Assembly: GCF_900113765.1 (NCBI RefSeq)
Contig: NZ_FOQO01000006.1
Span: forward strand, 62,001 to 126,000
Origin: Parapedobacter indicus
GTDB lineage: Bacteria > Bacteroidota > Bacteroidia > Sphingobacteriales > Sphingobacteriaceae
Direction: 5' to 3'
Length of the DNA: 64,000 nt
Each line of letters starts with the position of its first letter. The first letter of the stretch is position 1. This document shows positions 8,428 to 16,855 of the stretch, one piece after another. The notes beneath the pieces are model-generated. The model did not search any database, was not told the DNA's origin, and saw nothing but the letters and a program-made list of their open reading frames with translations. The position numbers and the translations under genes are program-made.

Positions 8428-10146
8428 CTATAAATTTTCATAACCCGGGTTCTGAACCAATAGCGGATTTTTTTCAATTTCGGCCTGTGGTATCGGCATC
8501 AGGTAGTTCCGATCATTAAAATTTCTCGGTTGAAAAGTTTCCACTTTATAGGTTTTCTTTCCCGATGCATCTTTTATAATCGTCATTCGTTCTGAATCCT
8601 CGCTTAGCACCTCCGGCGCTATTCTCCAACGGCGCACATCAAAATAGCGGTGTTCTTCAAAGGCAAGCTCTATTCTCCGTTCGTTCTGTAGCCTTGCCAA
8701 TAAGGCAGTACCACTTTCTGTAACCTCAGGCATATCCACACTCGGTCGCTGACGAATTTTGTTGATATATGCTCGACAAACTTCCTCATTTCCCAGGTTA
8801 TACATCGCCTCGGCATAATTGAGGTAAATCTCCGCAAGCCGGCAAAAGGTCCATGGCGTGCTACCTGCATTCGCCGCTGACGGATTCGTAATTGATTCAT
8901 CTAAAAACTTTCGTTCATAATAGCCGGTAAGGGTGGCATTATGAGGCGATAAAGCCCCTTCATTGGAATCTTTCCCTCCGGGCAGAAACGTTTCCACCTC
9001 GCGTCCTTTAAAGGGGGCTCCGTCGTATAAAATGCTGGCATAGAAACGGGGATCGCGGTTCACATATGGATTTTGGGGATCGTAGGTGGGATCGTCTTTT
9101 GGCAGTTTCCCATTTAACGTCTCGTAATCGTCAACGATGTTATGCAATGGATGTACCTGTCCAAAGCCGTTATACCCATTCGGATACTGGCTCAGCTCGA
9201 CATAGGTTTCGCGATCTACCTCCGTATTAAAAGGTCTCGACCAGATGATTTCGGAATTATAAGCCGCCGATTCCAAAAATAAGGTTTTATAGTCTGGGTA
9301 CAGTTCATAGATTCCCAGATCGATAACGGCTTTCGCGGCATCAGCGGCTTTTTGCCACTTTGCCAGATCGGTATTGCTAACACTTCGATCGTAGTAGGGG
9401 CTGGCGTCATATAACAACGCACGGGAAAGTATCGCCATCGCCGCACCTTTGGTGATCCGGCCTTTGTTGGCAGCATCGTAATCAAGCGGAAGTAAATCAG
9501 CAGCCTCTTCCAATTCTTTCACGATGAAGGCCATACACTCGTCGTAGGAGTTTCTTGGCACATTGAAATCATCTGCTAAAGCGAAAGGGGTCGTAATCAA
9601 CGGAACACCGCCATAAAAGCTAATGAGCCGAAGATACGAATAGGCCCGTATGACTTTCATTTCTCCGATCATTCGATTCTTGATCCCTTCTTCAATGGGT
9701 GCATTTTCAATGTTGGCAAAGAAAACATTGCTTCTTGTAATCGGACTATAATATCCAGTAGCATTGTAATTAGGGGATGCAAGGGTTAATGTCCCGATCC
9801 AGTAATTTTCAAAGATACCGGGAGTAGACGGCGTTACATTTCCCGAGGTAATGATTACATAATCTTCCCTTCCACGCTGATGGGTTTCATCGACGGTGCT
9901 CTGCAGTTGCCTGCCACCGGGTGCCTCGAACCCCCGAGGTAACGACCTATATACATTGTTCACATAGGTTTCAATCAATTTCGCATCTTGCCAAACACTT
10001 TCGTCCGAAAACTTATCCAAGGGCCGCTTCGTCAAAACCTCTTTTGTACAGGAAGATAAAAACGCCCCGCTAAACACGATGATCATCGCGTACAGCAACG
10101 CGAATCGGTTTGTTCTGATTTTGCTGAAAATAGTGATCGTATTCAT
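8428..10146 (-). CDS. SusD/RagB-like surface glycan-binding lipoprotein, locus B
   Basis: This 572-residue lipoprotein would form the lid on the SusC transporter encoded 9 bp upstream. The signal peptide ends in a lipobox (FLSSC, Cys33). TPR-like helical segments follow, with the family's typical text around MIGEMKVIRAYSYLRLISFYGG, NKGRITKGAAMAILSR and the C-terminal NERRIELAFEEHRYFDVRRW, ending MPIPQAEIEKNPLLVQNPGY. The length is normal for the family. It is certainly part of the locus B operon; the ligand is unknown. Confidence 0.96.
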   Translation of the reverse strand: MNTITIFSKIRTNRFALLYAMIIVFSGAFLSSCTKEVLTKRPLDKFSDESVWQDAKLIETYVNNVYRSLPRGFEAPGGRQLQSTVDETHQRGREDYVIITSGNVTPSTPGIFENYWIGTLTLASPNYNATGYYSPITRSNVFFANIENAPIEEGIKNRMIGEMKVIRAYSYLRLISFYGGVPLITTPFALADDFNVPRNSYDECMAFIVKELEEAADLLPLDYDAANKGRITKGAAMAILSRALLYDASPYYDRSVSNTDLAKWQKAADAAKAVIDLGIYELYPDYKTLFLESAAYNSEIIWSRPFNTEVDRETYVELSQYPNGYNGFGQVHPLHNIVDDYETLNGKLPKDDPTYDPQNPYVNRDPRFYASILYDGAPFKGREVETFLPGGKDSNEGALSPHNATLTGYYERKFLDESITNPSAANAGSTPWTFCRLAEIYLNYAEAMYNLGNEEVCRAYINKIRQRPSVDMPEVTESGTALLARLQNERRIELAFEEHRYFDVRRWRIAPEVLSEDSERMTIIKDASGKKTYKVETFQPRNFNDRNYLMPIPQAEIEKNPLLVQNPGYENL

Positions 10147-10155
10147 GGTTGTCTT

Positions 10156-13100
10156 TTAAAAAGTAAGGTTAAAACCTAGATTATATATCTTGCTTTGCGG
10201 ATAGAAGTCGCCGGCCTCTGACGTGCCTTCCGGGTCAAAATTCTTTAACTTATCCAGGGTGAACAAATTGTTCCCATTGACGTAAACCCGCAAATGCTTG
10301 ATTTTAATCCGCGATAGCAACTCCTGTGGCACTGTGTAGCCCAGTTCCAAGGTTTTCAATCGCGCGAAAGAAGCATCTCTCAGCCAAAAAGAAGAACGCT
10401 GTCCGTTTACCTCAGCGGCAAGCGACGGCAGTCGTGGATATTTGGAATCCATGCTACCGGGGCGATAGCGGTTTTCGATTAACTCTTGGAGGGAATTCCC
10501 GTTAAGACCTGCCTGCGTCCAAATATATTGCCAGGCCCTGGCCTGCCCTGCAAAATTGGCAAACAAGGAGAAATTCTTATAATCCATGGATAAATTAAGG
10601 CCAAAGATCATCTCGGGTATATTGGTTTTATCCATCCGTACCATATCCGACGCATTGATCACCCCGTCATCATTGATGTCCTCGTACTTAAGATCTCCTA
10701 CAACGGTTCCCAGTACGACCGGGCTTGCATCCACTTCTTCCTGTGTTCTGAAAATGCCGATTGCCCGGTAATAGTTATTAGCACCGATGATGTGTCCTTC
10801 CGCTTTTTGCCAGTCAGGCACATTGGATGCTTCGCTGACGTCAATGATCTTGTTTTTTGAATAAGAAATATTTCCGGCGACACGATAGGAGAAGCCGTCT
10901 GTTCTTTTGGCATGCGACAACTCCACTTCAATTCCTTTGTTCTCTACTACCCCGATGTTTTCATTGGGCAAAACAAGACCGGTATACGCGGGCACGGCAA
11001 GATCCCGTTTCGCCAGGATATTGGATCTTTTCGATTTAAATACATCCACCGTAAAGCCCAATGCACTGTTCCAAAGATCACCATCCAAGCCTATATTGGT
11101 CGTTCTCGCCACTTCCCAAGTAATAGTTGGATTAGGAGTTACTCCGCCTATCAAACCCGGCGCAAGCGAGGGTGTCTGTCCTAAATTATACCCCTGAACC
11201 CCGATTGTATACGTAGAAAGGTATTGGAATGCGCTAACCCGGTCATTTCCAATTTCTCCCCATGATGCCCTTAATTTGAGGTCGTTGATAAAATCTAATC
11301 TCTCTTTTATGAAACTTTCTTCAGAGATCCGGTAAGCGGCTGAAACGCCGGGGAAAAAGCCGTATTGTTTTCCTTCGGGAAAAATCGCCGAACCGTCGTA
11401 CCGGAAGTTAAAGTCGAACAGGTACTTATCTTTATAGCCATAACTGACCCGGCCAAAAAAGTTTCGGCGTCCCGTTTCAGATGCGGTACCTGTCGCTTCC
11501 TGATCCTTCAGATCGCCGGCAAACAACTCGTCAATAGCCGGTGATATGTAATTCCGGCGGAAACCCTGAAAGTTATTGCTATACCCTTCCGACTGTTCTG
11601 CAGCGATGAAGGAATTGATGCTGTGATCATTAATCTGCTTATTGTATTTAATGCGGAAGTTCAGCAACGTAGACCTGCCATTGGTCATCCCCTGCCGTAG
11701 CTGTGGCAATAAAATACCACCGCCCAATAACGACGTATAAGTATCCGTGGATTTATCGTAATTATAGACCGTCCACGGAGTCTGAAAGTTTTTAGTAAGA
11801 TCGATGTTGTTGATGTAGGCAAAGAAGCCGTCTATTCCCAAACCATCCACCCAAGGGATCATAACATCAACGGACGCTTTTGCTTGATACCGTTGAGATC
11901 GTTCGTTGTTATTTCCTGTTGCTTCACCCGACATAATCGCGGGGTTATTTCCTCTTTCGAGACCCGCTGAAGGCAATCCGTTGGGATAGTATACCGGTTG
12001 ATAGGGAAAATTAATACGGGCAAACTGAAAAGTAGTTGTTGTACTGAACGCAGGATAGTTTCCATCATCTAAGCCGGCATTCACGTCCAAACCGACCTGG
12101 ATGTATTTATTGATTTTTGCATCCAGATTGGAACGAAGCGAATAGGTCTTAAAATTCGTACTTCCATTTTTAAAAATCCCTTTCTGGTTAGCAAACGATC
12201 CGGAAACCGAATACTTCACGTTCTCCGTGCCTCCCCGTACGGATAGGTTATGCTGGCTTTGCGGCGTTGCCTTTCGAAGCACGGCATCCAGCCAGTTGGT
12301 ATTGGGGTAATTTAATGGGTCGCTACCATCCCTGAATTTCTGTAGTTCTTCGTCCGTATAACGAGGCGACTGATTTCTTTCTACTAAAAGCTGATTCACG
12401 AATTCACCGTATGTATATGAATCGGCCATTCGAGGTACACGTGTCGGTGTGCTGATTCCTTGGTTAAAGGTATAATCGATGGTCGGTGTACCGATTGACC
12501 CTCTTTTTGTCGTGATCAATATGACACCGTTTGCCGCCTGCGCGCCATAAATAGCAGCCGATGCATCTTTTAATACAGAGATGGATTCGACATCATTTGG
12601 GTTGATCTGTGCCCATCCAGCTGATCCCGGAATACCGTCAATAACAATCAGTGGTGTATTGTCTCCTGTTGTACTCCGACCTCGGATTAAGATACTTGCG
12701 TCGTCTCTTCCCGGCTCGCCCGAACGGTTGGAGGCCACGACGCCGGGGAGCAGGCCGGAAATTGAGTTAGACAGGCTCACTGTGGGGCTCCTTTTCAACT
12801 CTCTGTTACCCACGCTGGCCACCGAACCGGTTAAGGTCGCCCTTTTTTGTGTGCCATAGCCCACTACCACTACTTCATCCAAACGGGAAGTACTTTCTTT
12901 CAGGGTTACATTCAGCGAAGTTTGGCCGGCAATGCTGATTTCTTGGCTTTCATAACCCACAAAAGAAAAAACCAAGGTTGCATTTCGATCCAAAACGTCC
13001 ATCGAAAACATCCCTTCCACATTGGTCGATGTACTTTGTTGCGTTCCTTTTTCCTGAATGCTCACGCCGGATAGGGGTTCTCCATTTTCGTCAACCACCT

Positions 13101-13581
13101 TGCCTTCTACCTTGAATTCTGTAATCGGGGCGACATTAAGCCGGAGACGACGAGACCGTGCAGAAAAACGCTGTAAACCAACGGATTTTACTGAATAAGC
13201 TGCGGCTATCTCCTTCTTGTTTTTCCGCTGAATTACGATTGTGTGGTCAACAATGCTATACGTCAACGACTGATTTTTCATCAGCTCGTCCAACACTTCC
13301 GTTACAGCTACGTTGTGAAGATCAACGGATATATTCCTGATCTTTTTAACCAGCTTGTTGTCATAAAAAAATTTGTATTCACTTTGTTGTTCGATCGCAC
13401 TGAATGTCTCCGATAGCGGAACATTTTTTACCGATAGCGTGATTTTTTGTGCAAAACCAAGGGCGGATACCTGTAAACAAGCGACAGTAAGGAATAAAAC
13501 TGTTAGGTTCATTAGTATCAACAGTTTGGGAAAGAGCCGCTTTTCTTTGCACGGTTCTTTCCCGGGTAAAAATATTTTCAT
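10156..13581 (-). CDS. SusC/RagA-like TonB-dependent receptor, locus B
   Basis: This 1141-residue outer-membrane receptor has a signal segment (about residues 20-45), an STN domain (KITLSVKNVPLSETFSAIEQ to about residue 115), a carboxypeptidase-regulatory-like domain (VEGKVVDENGEPLSGVS), a plug beginning DEVVVVGYGTQKRATLTGS and a long beta-barrel ending LGFNLTF. The STN domain is typical of receptors that signal through FecR and an ECF sigma factor, which fits the genes upstream. Sequence blocks such as PAYTGLVLPNENIG align with locus A, suggesting that the two receptors are recent relatives with possibly related ligands. The start ATG abuts the conserved leader motif. Confidence 0.97.
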   Translation of the reverse strand: MKIFLPGKEPCKEKRLFPKLLILMNLTVLFLTVACLQVSALGFAQKITLSVKNVPLSETFSAIEQQSEYKFFYDNKLVKKIRNISVDLHNVAVTEVLDELMKNQSLTYSIVDHTIVIQRKNKKEIAAAYSVKSVGLQRFSARSRRLRLNVAPITEFKVEGKVVDENGEPLSGVSIQEKGTQQSTSTNVEGMFSMDVLDRNATLVFSFVGYESQEISIAGQTSLNVTLKESTSRLDEVVVVGYGTQKRATLTGSVASVGNRELKRSPTVSLSNSISGLLPGVVASNRSGEPGRDDASILIRGRSTTGDNTPLIVIDGIPGSAGWAQINPNDVESISVLKDASAAIYGAQAANGVILITTKRGSIGTPTIDYTFNQGISTPTRVPRMADSYTYGEFVNQLLVERNQSPRYTDEELQKFRDGSDPLNYPNTNWLDAVLRKATPQSQHNLSVRGGTENVKYSVSGSFANQKGIFKNGSTNFKTYSLRSNLDAKINKYIQVGLDVNAGLDDGNYPAFSTTTTFQFARINFPYQPVYYPNGLPSAGLERGNNPAIMSGEATGNNNERSQRYQAKASVDVMIPWVDGLGIDGFFAYINNIDLTKNFQTPWTVYNYDKSTDTYTSLLGGGILLPQLRQGMTNGRSTLLNFRIKYNKQINDHSINSFIAAEQSEGYSNNFQGFRRNYISPAIDELFAGDLKDQEATGTASETGRRNFFGRVSYGYKDKYLFDFNFRYDGSAIFPEGKQYGFFPGVSAAYRISEESFIKERLDFINDLKLRASWGEIGNDRVSAFQYLSTYTIGVQGYNLGQTPSLAPGLIGGVTPNPTITWEVARTTNIGLDGDLWNSALGFTVDVFKSKRSNILAKRDLAVPAYTGLVLPNENIGVVENKGIEVELSHAKRTDGFSYRVAGNISYSKNKIIDVSEASNVPDWQKAEGHIIGANNYYRAIGIFRTQEEVDASPVVLGTVVGDLKYEDINDDGVINASDMVRMDKTNIPEMIFGLNLSMDYKNFSLFANFAGQARAWQYIWTQAGLNGNSLQELIENRYRPGSMDSKYPRLPSLAAEVNGQRSSFWLRDASFARLKTLELGYTVPQELLSRIKIKHLRVYVNGNNLFTLDKLKNFDPEGTSEAGDFYPQSKIYNLGFNLTF

Positions 13582-13594
13582 AATTTCGTTTGTT

Positions 13595-13709
13595 TTGGAT
13601 TAAATCAGTTGTTTTTAGTCAAGAACACATTTTCTCTCCTCACATTCTGTGATAGAGAAGGGATCCAAAATTCCAACCGTTCCGAGTCGCATTCGGAACG
13701 GTTTTATTA
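13595..13709 (+). ncRNA. putative cis-antisense sRNA opposite the susC leader, locus B
   Basis: A plus-strand TAATTTCG box (one mismatch to TAnnTTTG, 13581-13588) overlaps the susC start codon and is followed by TTTTGGAT as in the other loci. A perfect 11-bp hairpin (13675-13685 with 13693-13703, 7-nt loop) followed by TTATT would end the RNA. The transcript would be about 115 nt. The 5' end is inferred. Confidence 0.38.
13675..13709 (+). terminator. rho-independent-type hairpin between fecR and susC, locus B
   Basis: AACCGTTCCGA and TCGGAACGGTT form a perfect 11-bp stem around the loop GTCGCAT. The plus-strand side is followed by TTATT and the minus-strand side by GGAATTTT. Either a terminator for plus-strand RNA or a leader hairpin of the susC mRNA would fit. 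Confidence 0.55.
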
Positions 13710-13758
13710 ACGTGTATCCCTCGGTCGTTTTTATTCATCCATAAGCATACATCCTATT

Positions 13759-14961
13759 TTATTCCGTTACAATTAATTTATTTTCTTCAACTCTAAATTG
13801 GACACCGCCCAGTTCCAGTATCTTAAGTACTTTAGAAAGCTTCGCGCTCCGTTCAAGCTTTCCCACAAATTCATAGTCTTTGACCGGTGCTTCGTACACG
13901 ACTTCAATATCATACCACCGAGAAATCTGGCGCATCAGTTCGGCCAACCCGGTATTGTCAAAGCGAAAATATCCATCTTTCCATGAAACAATGGATTGTG
14001 TATCCACCCCTCGTATCGTATAGGGCGACACAGCAGCCGACTTTCTATTTTTCGATCCCTGGTTAACCTGTATTTGCTGCCCTGGTTTTAATAAGATACC
14101 GCGCCCTTTATCCCTCCCAATATTGATTTTGATGCTTCCTTCCAACAATGTTGTTTCGATCGTTTCTTCGTCGTCGTAGCTGATGACGTTAAATCGGGTA
14201 CCCAGCACTTCAATCGTTTGATCGCCGGATATTACTTTAAATGGAATTCGTTTGGTCCCCTTGTTTACCTTTGCCACCTCAAAGTATACTTCACCCGTAA
14301 TTTTCACGATCCGTTCATTTTCAGCGAAAGCACTGGGAAACCGAATAGATGACAGTGCATTCAACCATACGTGCGTGCCGTCGGGCAACTGAACTTGGTA
14401 TTGCCCTGCTTTGGGTGTCGAAAGGATGTTGTAAGAAAGCGCTTCTTTTACGGTGCTTCCCGCTTTGGCGCCCGGTTGAGAACGGTATACAATTTCTCCT
14501 TCTTTCGTTTTGGTAATAGCCGTTTGTCCTTCTTTCGCCAATGTGCCGATCTTCGCATCGTTCAATGTTATCTTTTCGCCATCTGCGAGCGTTAAAATCG
14601 CACGGTTATCACCAGGTAAAAAATCGTCTACAGACGATATGGCAGGTTGTTCTCGTCCGGCTTTGTTGTTATAGAAGTATATGCTTAAGGCACAGACGAT
14701 CAAGATTGTGGCAGCGATGCTCATTATCCACCGCCTTCTTTTCCTCATACCGTTATGATCATTTGCCTCTTTTGAATCCCCAATGGGAAGTGCCTGCCAG
14801 ATTTCGTCGAGCGCTGTATTCAGCTCGTCTTCGGCCAATGGAGCTGACCTCCGGGATTTCGCCAGTGTTAGGTACCAGGTTTCCAATAGCGCTTGCTCCT
14901 CGGAAGTCAAGGTTCCTTCTTTGTGTTTTTTTAGCAATTCGCGTGCTTGATGGCCTTTCAT
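13759..14961 (-). CDS. FecR-type anti-sigma factor, locus B
   Basis: This 400-residue anti-sigma factor has a cytoplasmic N-terminus of about 77 residues, a single membrane helix at about 78-97 (IMSIAATILIVCALSIYFY), a FecR domain (TPKAGQYQVQLPDGTHVWLN, then ITGEVYFEVAKVNKG and IEVLGTRFNV) and a C-terminal DUF4974 domain (SWKDGYFRFDNTGLAELMRQ, then RWYDIEVVYEAP). It lies 115 bp downstream of its ECF sigma gene and 177 bp upstream of susC. It would transmit the receptor signal across the periplasm to the sigma factor. Confidence 0.95.
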   Translation of the reverse strand: MKGHQARELLKKHKEGTLTSEEQALLETWYLTLAKSRRSAPLAEDELNTALDEIWQALPIGDSKEANDHNGMRKRRRWIMSIAATILIVCALSIYFYNNKAGREQPAISSVDDFLPGDNRAILTLADGEKITLNDAKIGTLAKEGQTAITKTKEGEIVYRSQPGAKAGSTVKEALSYNILSTPKAGQYQVQLPDGTHVWLNALSSIRFPSAFAENERIVKITGEVYFEVAKVNKGTKRIPFKVISGDQTIEVLGTRFNVISYDDEETIETTLLEGSIKINIGRDKGRGILLKPGQQIQVNQGSKNRKSAAVSPYTIRGVDTQSIVSWKDGYFRFDNTGLAELMRQISRWYDIEVVYEAPVKDYEFVGKLERSAKLSKVLKILELGGVQFRVEENKLIVTE

Positions 14962-15076
14962 TACCGTTTCAATTCGTCATATACCAATAAGACGGGTAGA
15001 AACAAGCTTGGTAGTAGAAAAAAATAAACTATTTTTTGAGGGGGATAAACCAGCGTTAAAAATGGATTCACCTACA

Positions 15077-15649
15077 TTAAAAGAAAAGTAAAAAAGCGAG
15101 GACAAGGTAAATCTTATGCTTCAGAATCCGTAGTGCATTATTCATTTGCTTTTTGACGGTTTTATCTGAAATATCCAGCTCAAAAGCAATTTCTTTGTAA
15201 GACAGGTTGATGCTTCGGCTCAGTTCAAACACTTTTCTCATCTTCGCAGGCAATAGTGCCACTTCTTTTTCGATTTGCTCCCTCAGCTCCTTCTCCCGAA
15301 TCCAGTCGTCCGTCATACACTGCCCTTCTTCCAAAAACTGCTGGAGGGAATCAATATATTTCTCCATTACTTTTTTATGGGAAAAAGTAGCTAGAATCTG
15401 ATTTCTGAGTGCAGCATATAAATACGCCGATAACGACGATCGTATTTCTATTTCCTGTCTTTTTATCCAAAACTTTGTAAAGAGTTCTTGCAGGGCATCT
15501 TTGGCTTCGTCCTCATCTTCCAATAACCGGCGCGCATGAAGAAACAACACGCCATTATAGCGCTTATATAGGGCCGCAAAGGCCTTTTCATCGCTTTCCC
15601 TAATAAGCGTTACTAGTTCCCTGTCACTTTGCTCGTCGTATAGAAACAT
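15077..15649 (-). CDS. FecI-like ECF RNA polymerase sigma factor, locus B
   Basis: This ECF sigma factor, 190 residues from the ATG at 15649 (MFLYDEQSDRELVTLIRE), has region 2 (AFAALYKRYNGVLFLHARRL, EAKDALQELFTKFW) and region 4 (RSINLSYKEIAFELDISDKT). The frame can be extended to an ATG at 15658 or a TTG at 15670; the ATGs are preferred because the family normally starts close to this motif. The C-terminus is strongly hydrophobic (YLVLAFLLFF), as in the other three sigma factors. An inverted repeat sits directly upstream. It probably activates the locus B operon. Confidence 0.93.
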   Translation of the reverse strand: MFLYDEQSDRELVTLIRESDEKAFAALYKRYNGVLFLHARRLLEDEDEAKDALQELFTKFWIKRQEIEIRSSLSAYLYAALRNQILATFSHKKVMEKYIDSLQQFLEEGQCMTDDWIREKELREQIEKEVALLPAKMRKVFELSRSINLSYKEIAFELDISDKTVKKQMNNALRILKHKIYLVLAFLLFF

Positions 15650-15664
15650 ACCAATCATATAAAT

Positions 15665-15705
15665 CGTCAATGACCATGTAAATCACCTGCTTTCGCTCAT
15701 TGACG
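15665..15705. promoter_or_regulatory. inverted repeat upstream of the locus B sigma gene
   Basis: CGTCAATGA (15665-15673) and TCATTGACG (15697-15705) are perfect 9-bp inverted repeats separated by 23 bp, ending 16 bp before the preferred ATG of the sigma gene. The half-site separation is close to two helical turns. It may be a dyad operator or an RNA stem over the translation start region; no regulator is identified. Confidence 0.4.
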
Positions 15706-15762
15706 AAGAAGGACAGTTTTTCTTATCCGTTCACCGATCTGATTTTACCGCTTCTATTCAAA

Positions 15763-16833
15763 TTAATAGTTACGGGCAAATTCATCTGCATAGGCATTTA
15801 TCTGTTCATCGGTTAAAGGGAGACCTCCACCAACAATGATCCTGTAACGCATGGTCAACGACTCTCCGCTAGCAAGGGTATAATTCAGTTCTTCAGCACC
15901 CCCAGTAAAATCTTTCACACCAAACGGGTTTGCCGCAAACAAACCATAGCCTCGCGCATGCCAATAGGTCGGATAATTCAGGTTTTTTGGATGGTCAACA
16001 ATCACCAATGAGATTTGTTCGTCGTCGATATTTCCATAGAGGTCCATCCATTTTGCCCGGGTGCCCCAAACGGCCTCTCCCGTTACGCCTTCACTGCTTC
16101 GGTAATTTCCAGTAATCCCTTCATTCGACATTGAGGTTACGGTTGTGGGATTACCGTGGACATCTGTCAGGGTTACGTCTTCTTTCGAGGGCAGTTCCAG
16201 TTGGCGTGCCACCCGGATGCCAAAGCTCCCCTCCTTTGTATCTTTAAAAAGCACATCGCCGTTTGTAGCCGTCCAAGTAGCGACACGATCTATGATCCGA
16301 ACCGAATCTTCTGCGATAAAATGGAAGACTGTATGTTCTGATAGGAGTTCATTTCCTTTTGGATCCACCCAGCTGGCATTGACCTCCATGGATGCTTTGC
16401 CTGCTCCTTCTTTAAGTGTCCCGATACTAACGTGTTGGATCGCTCCACCGTTAATCTCGTTTCTTTTTCCAGTTGAGCCATTGCCCCAGAAGTCAAATCC
16501 ATTGACATTTCCGTAATTGAACCAGTTGCCCACCTGATGTCGGTGGTCTTGGCGTTCGCCCTGCCTGGTTTTTATCGGAAAACCGCGTGTAACCGGCGTT
16601 CCCTTGGCCGTCAGAATCGGATAAAGAATGGGCTTGTACACGGAATCCGGCCACCAATAGGAAGTAAAAAGCTTTCCGTCAACCCTCACATCCACCTTGT
16701 TGCCGGCCTCATCTTTCTCAAAAGTGACTTTCAGCGCTTCCTTTTCATCCTGATCCGATGTCTTCGTACCCTGGCTGCAGCCAAACGAGAACAAACAAAC
16801 TACCCATCCGGCTAAAATCGGTTGTATCTTCAT
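15763..16833 (-). CDS. DUF6807 (PmoA-like) lipoprotein
   Basis: This protein resembles the Bacteroidota family once named methane oxygenase PmoA and now DUF6807, with no demonstrated link to methane oxidation. From the ATG at 16833 it has 356 residues and a lipoprotein signal (MKIQPILAGWVVCLFSFGC). Family text includes RQDHRHQVGNWFNYG, NGFDFWGNGS, KEGSFGIRVA and the end LTMRYRIIVGGG. The frame continues upstream to 16941, but that would overlap the oxidoreductase gene and precede the signal peptide, so it is rejected. It follows the Gfo/Idh/MocA gene by 22 bp, a recurrent pairing in catabolic loci. A role in sugar-derivative catabolism is inferred. Confidence 0.82.
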   Translation of the reverse strand: MKIQPILAGWVVCLFSFGCSQGTKTSDQDEKEALKVTFEKDEAGNKVDVRVDGKLFTSYWWPDSVYKPILYPILTAKGTPVTRGFPIKTRQGERQDHRHQVGNWFNYGNVNGFDFWGNGSTGKRNEINGGAIQHVSIGTLKEGAGKASMEVNASWVDPKGNELLSEHTVFHFIAEDSVRIIDRVATWTATNGDVLFKDTKEGSFGIRVARQLELPSKEDVTLTDVHGNPTTVTSMSNEGITGNYRSSEGVTGEAVWGTRAKWMDLYGNIDDEQISLVIVDHPKNLNYPTYWHARGYGLFAANPFGVKDFTGGAEELNYTLASGESLTMRYRIIVGGGLPLTDEQINAYADEFARNY

Positions 16834-16855
16834 TTTTTTATTTTTTAACGGATTC

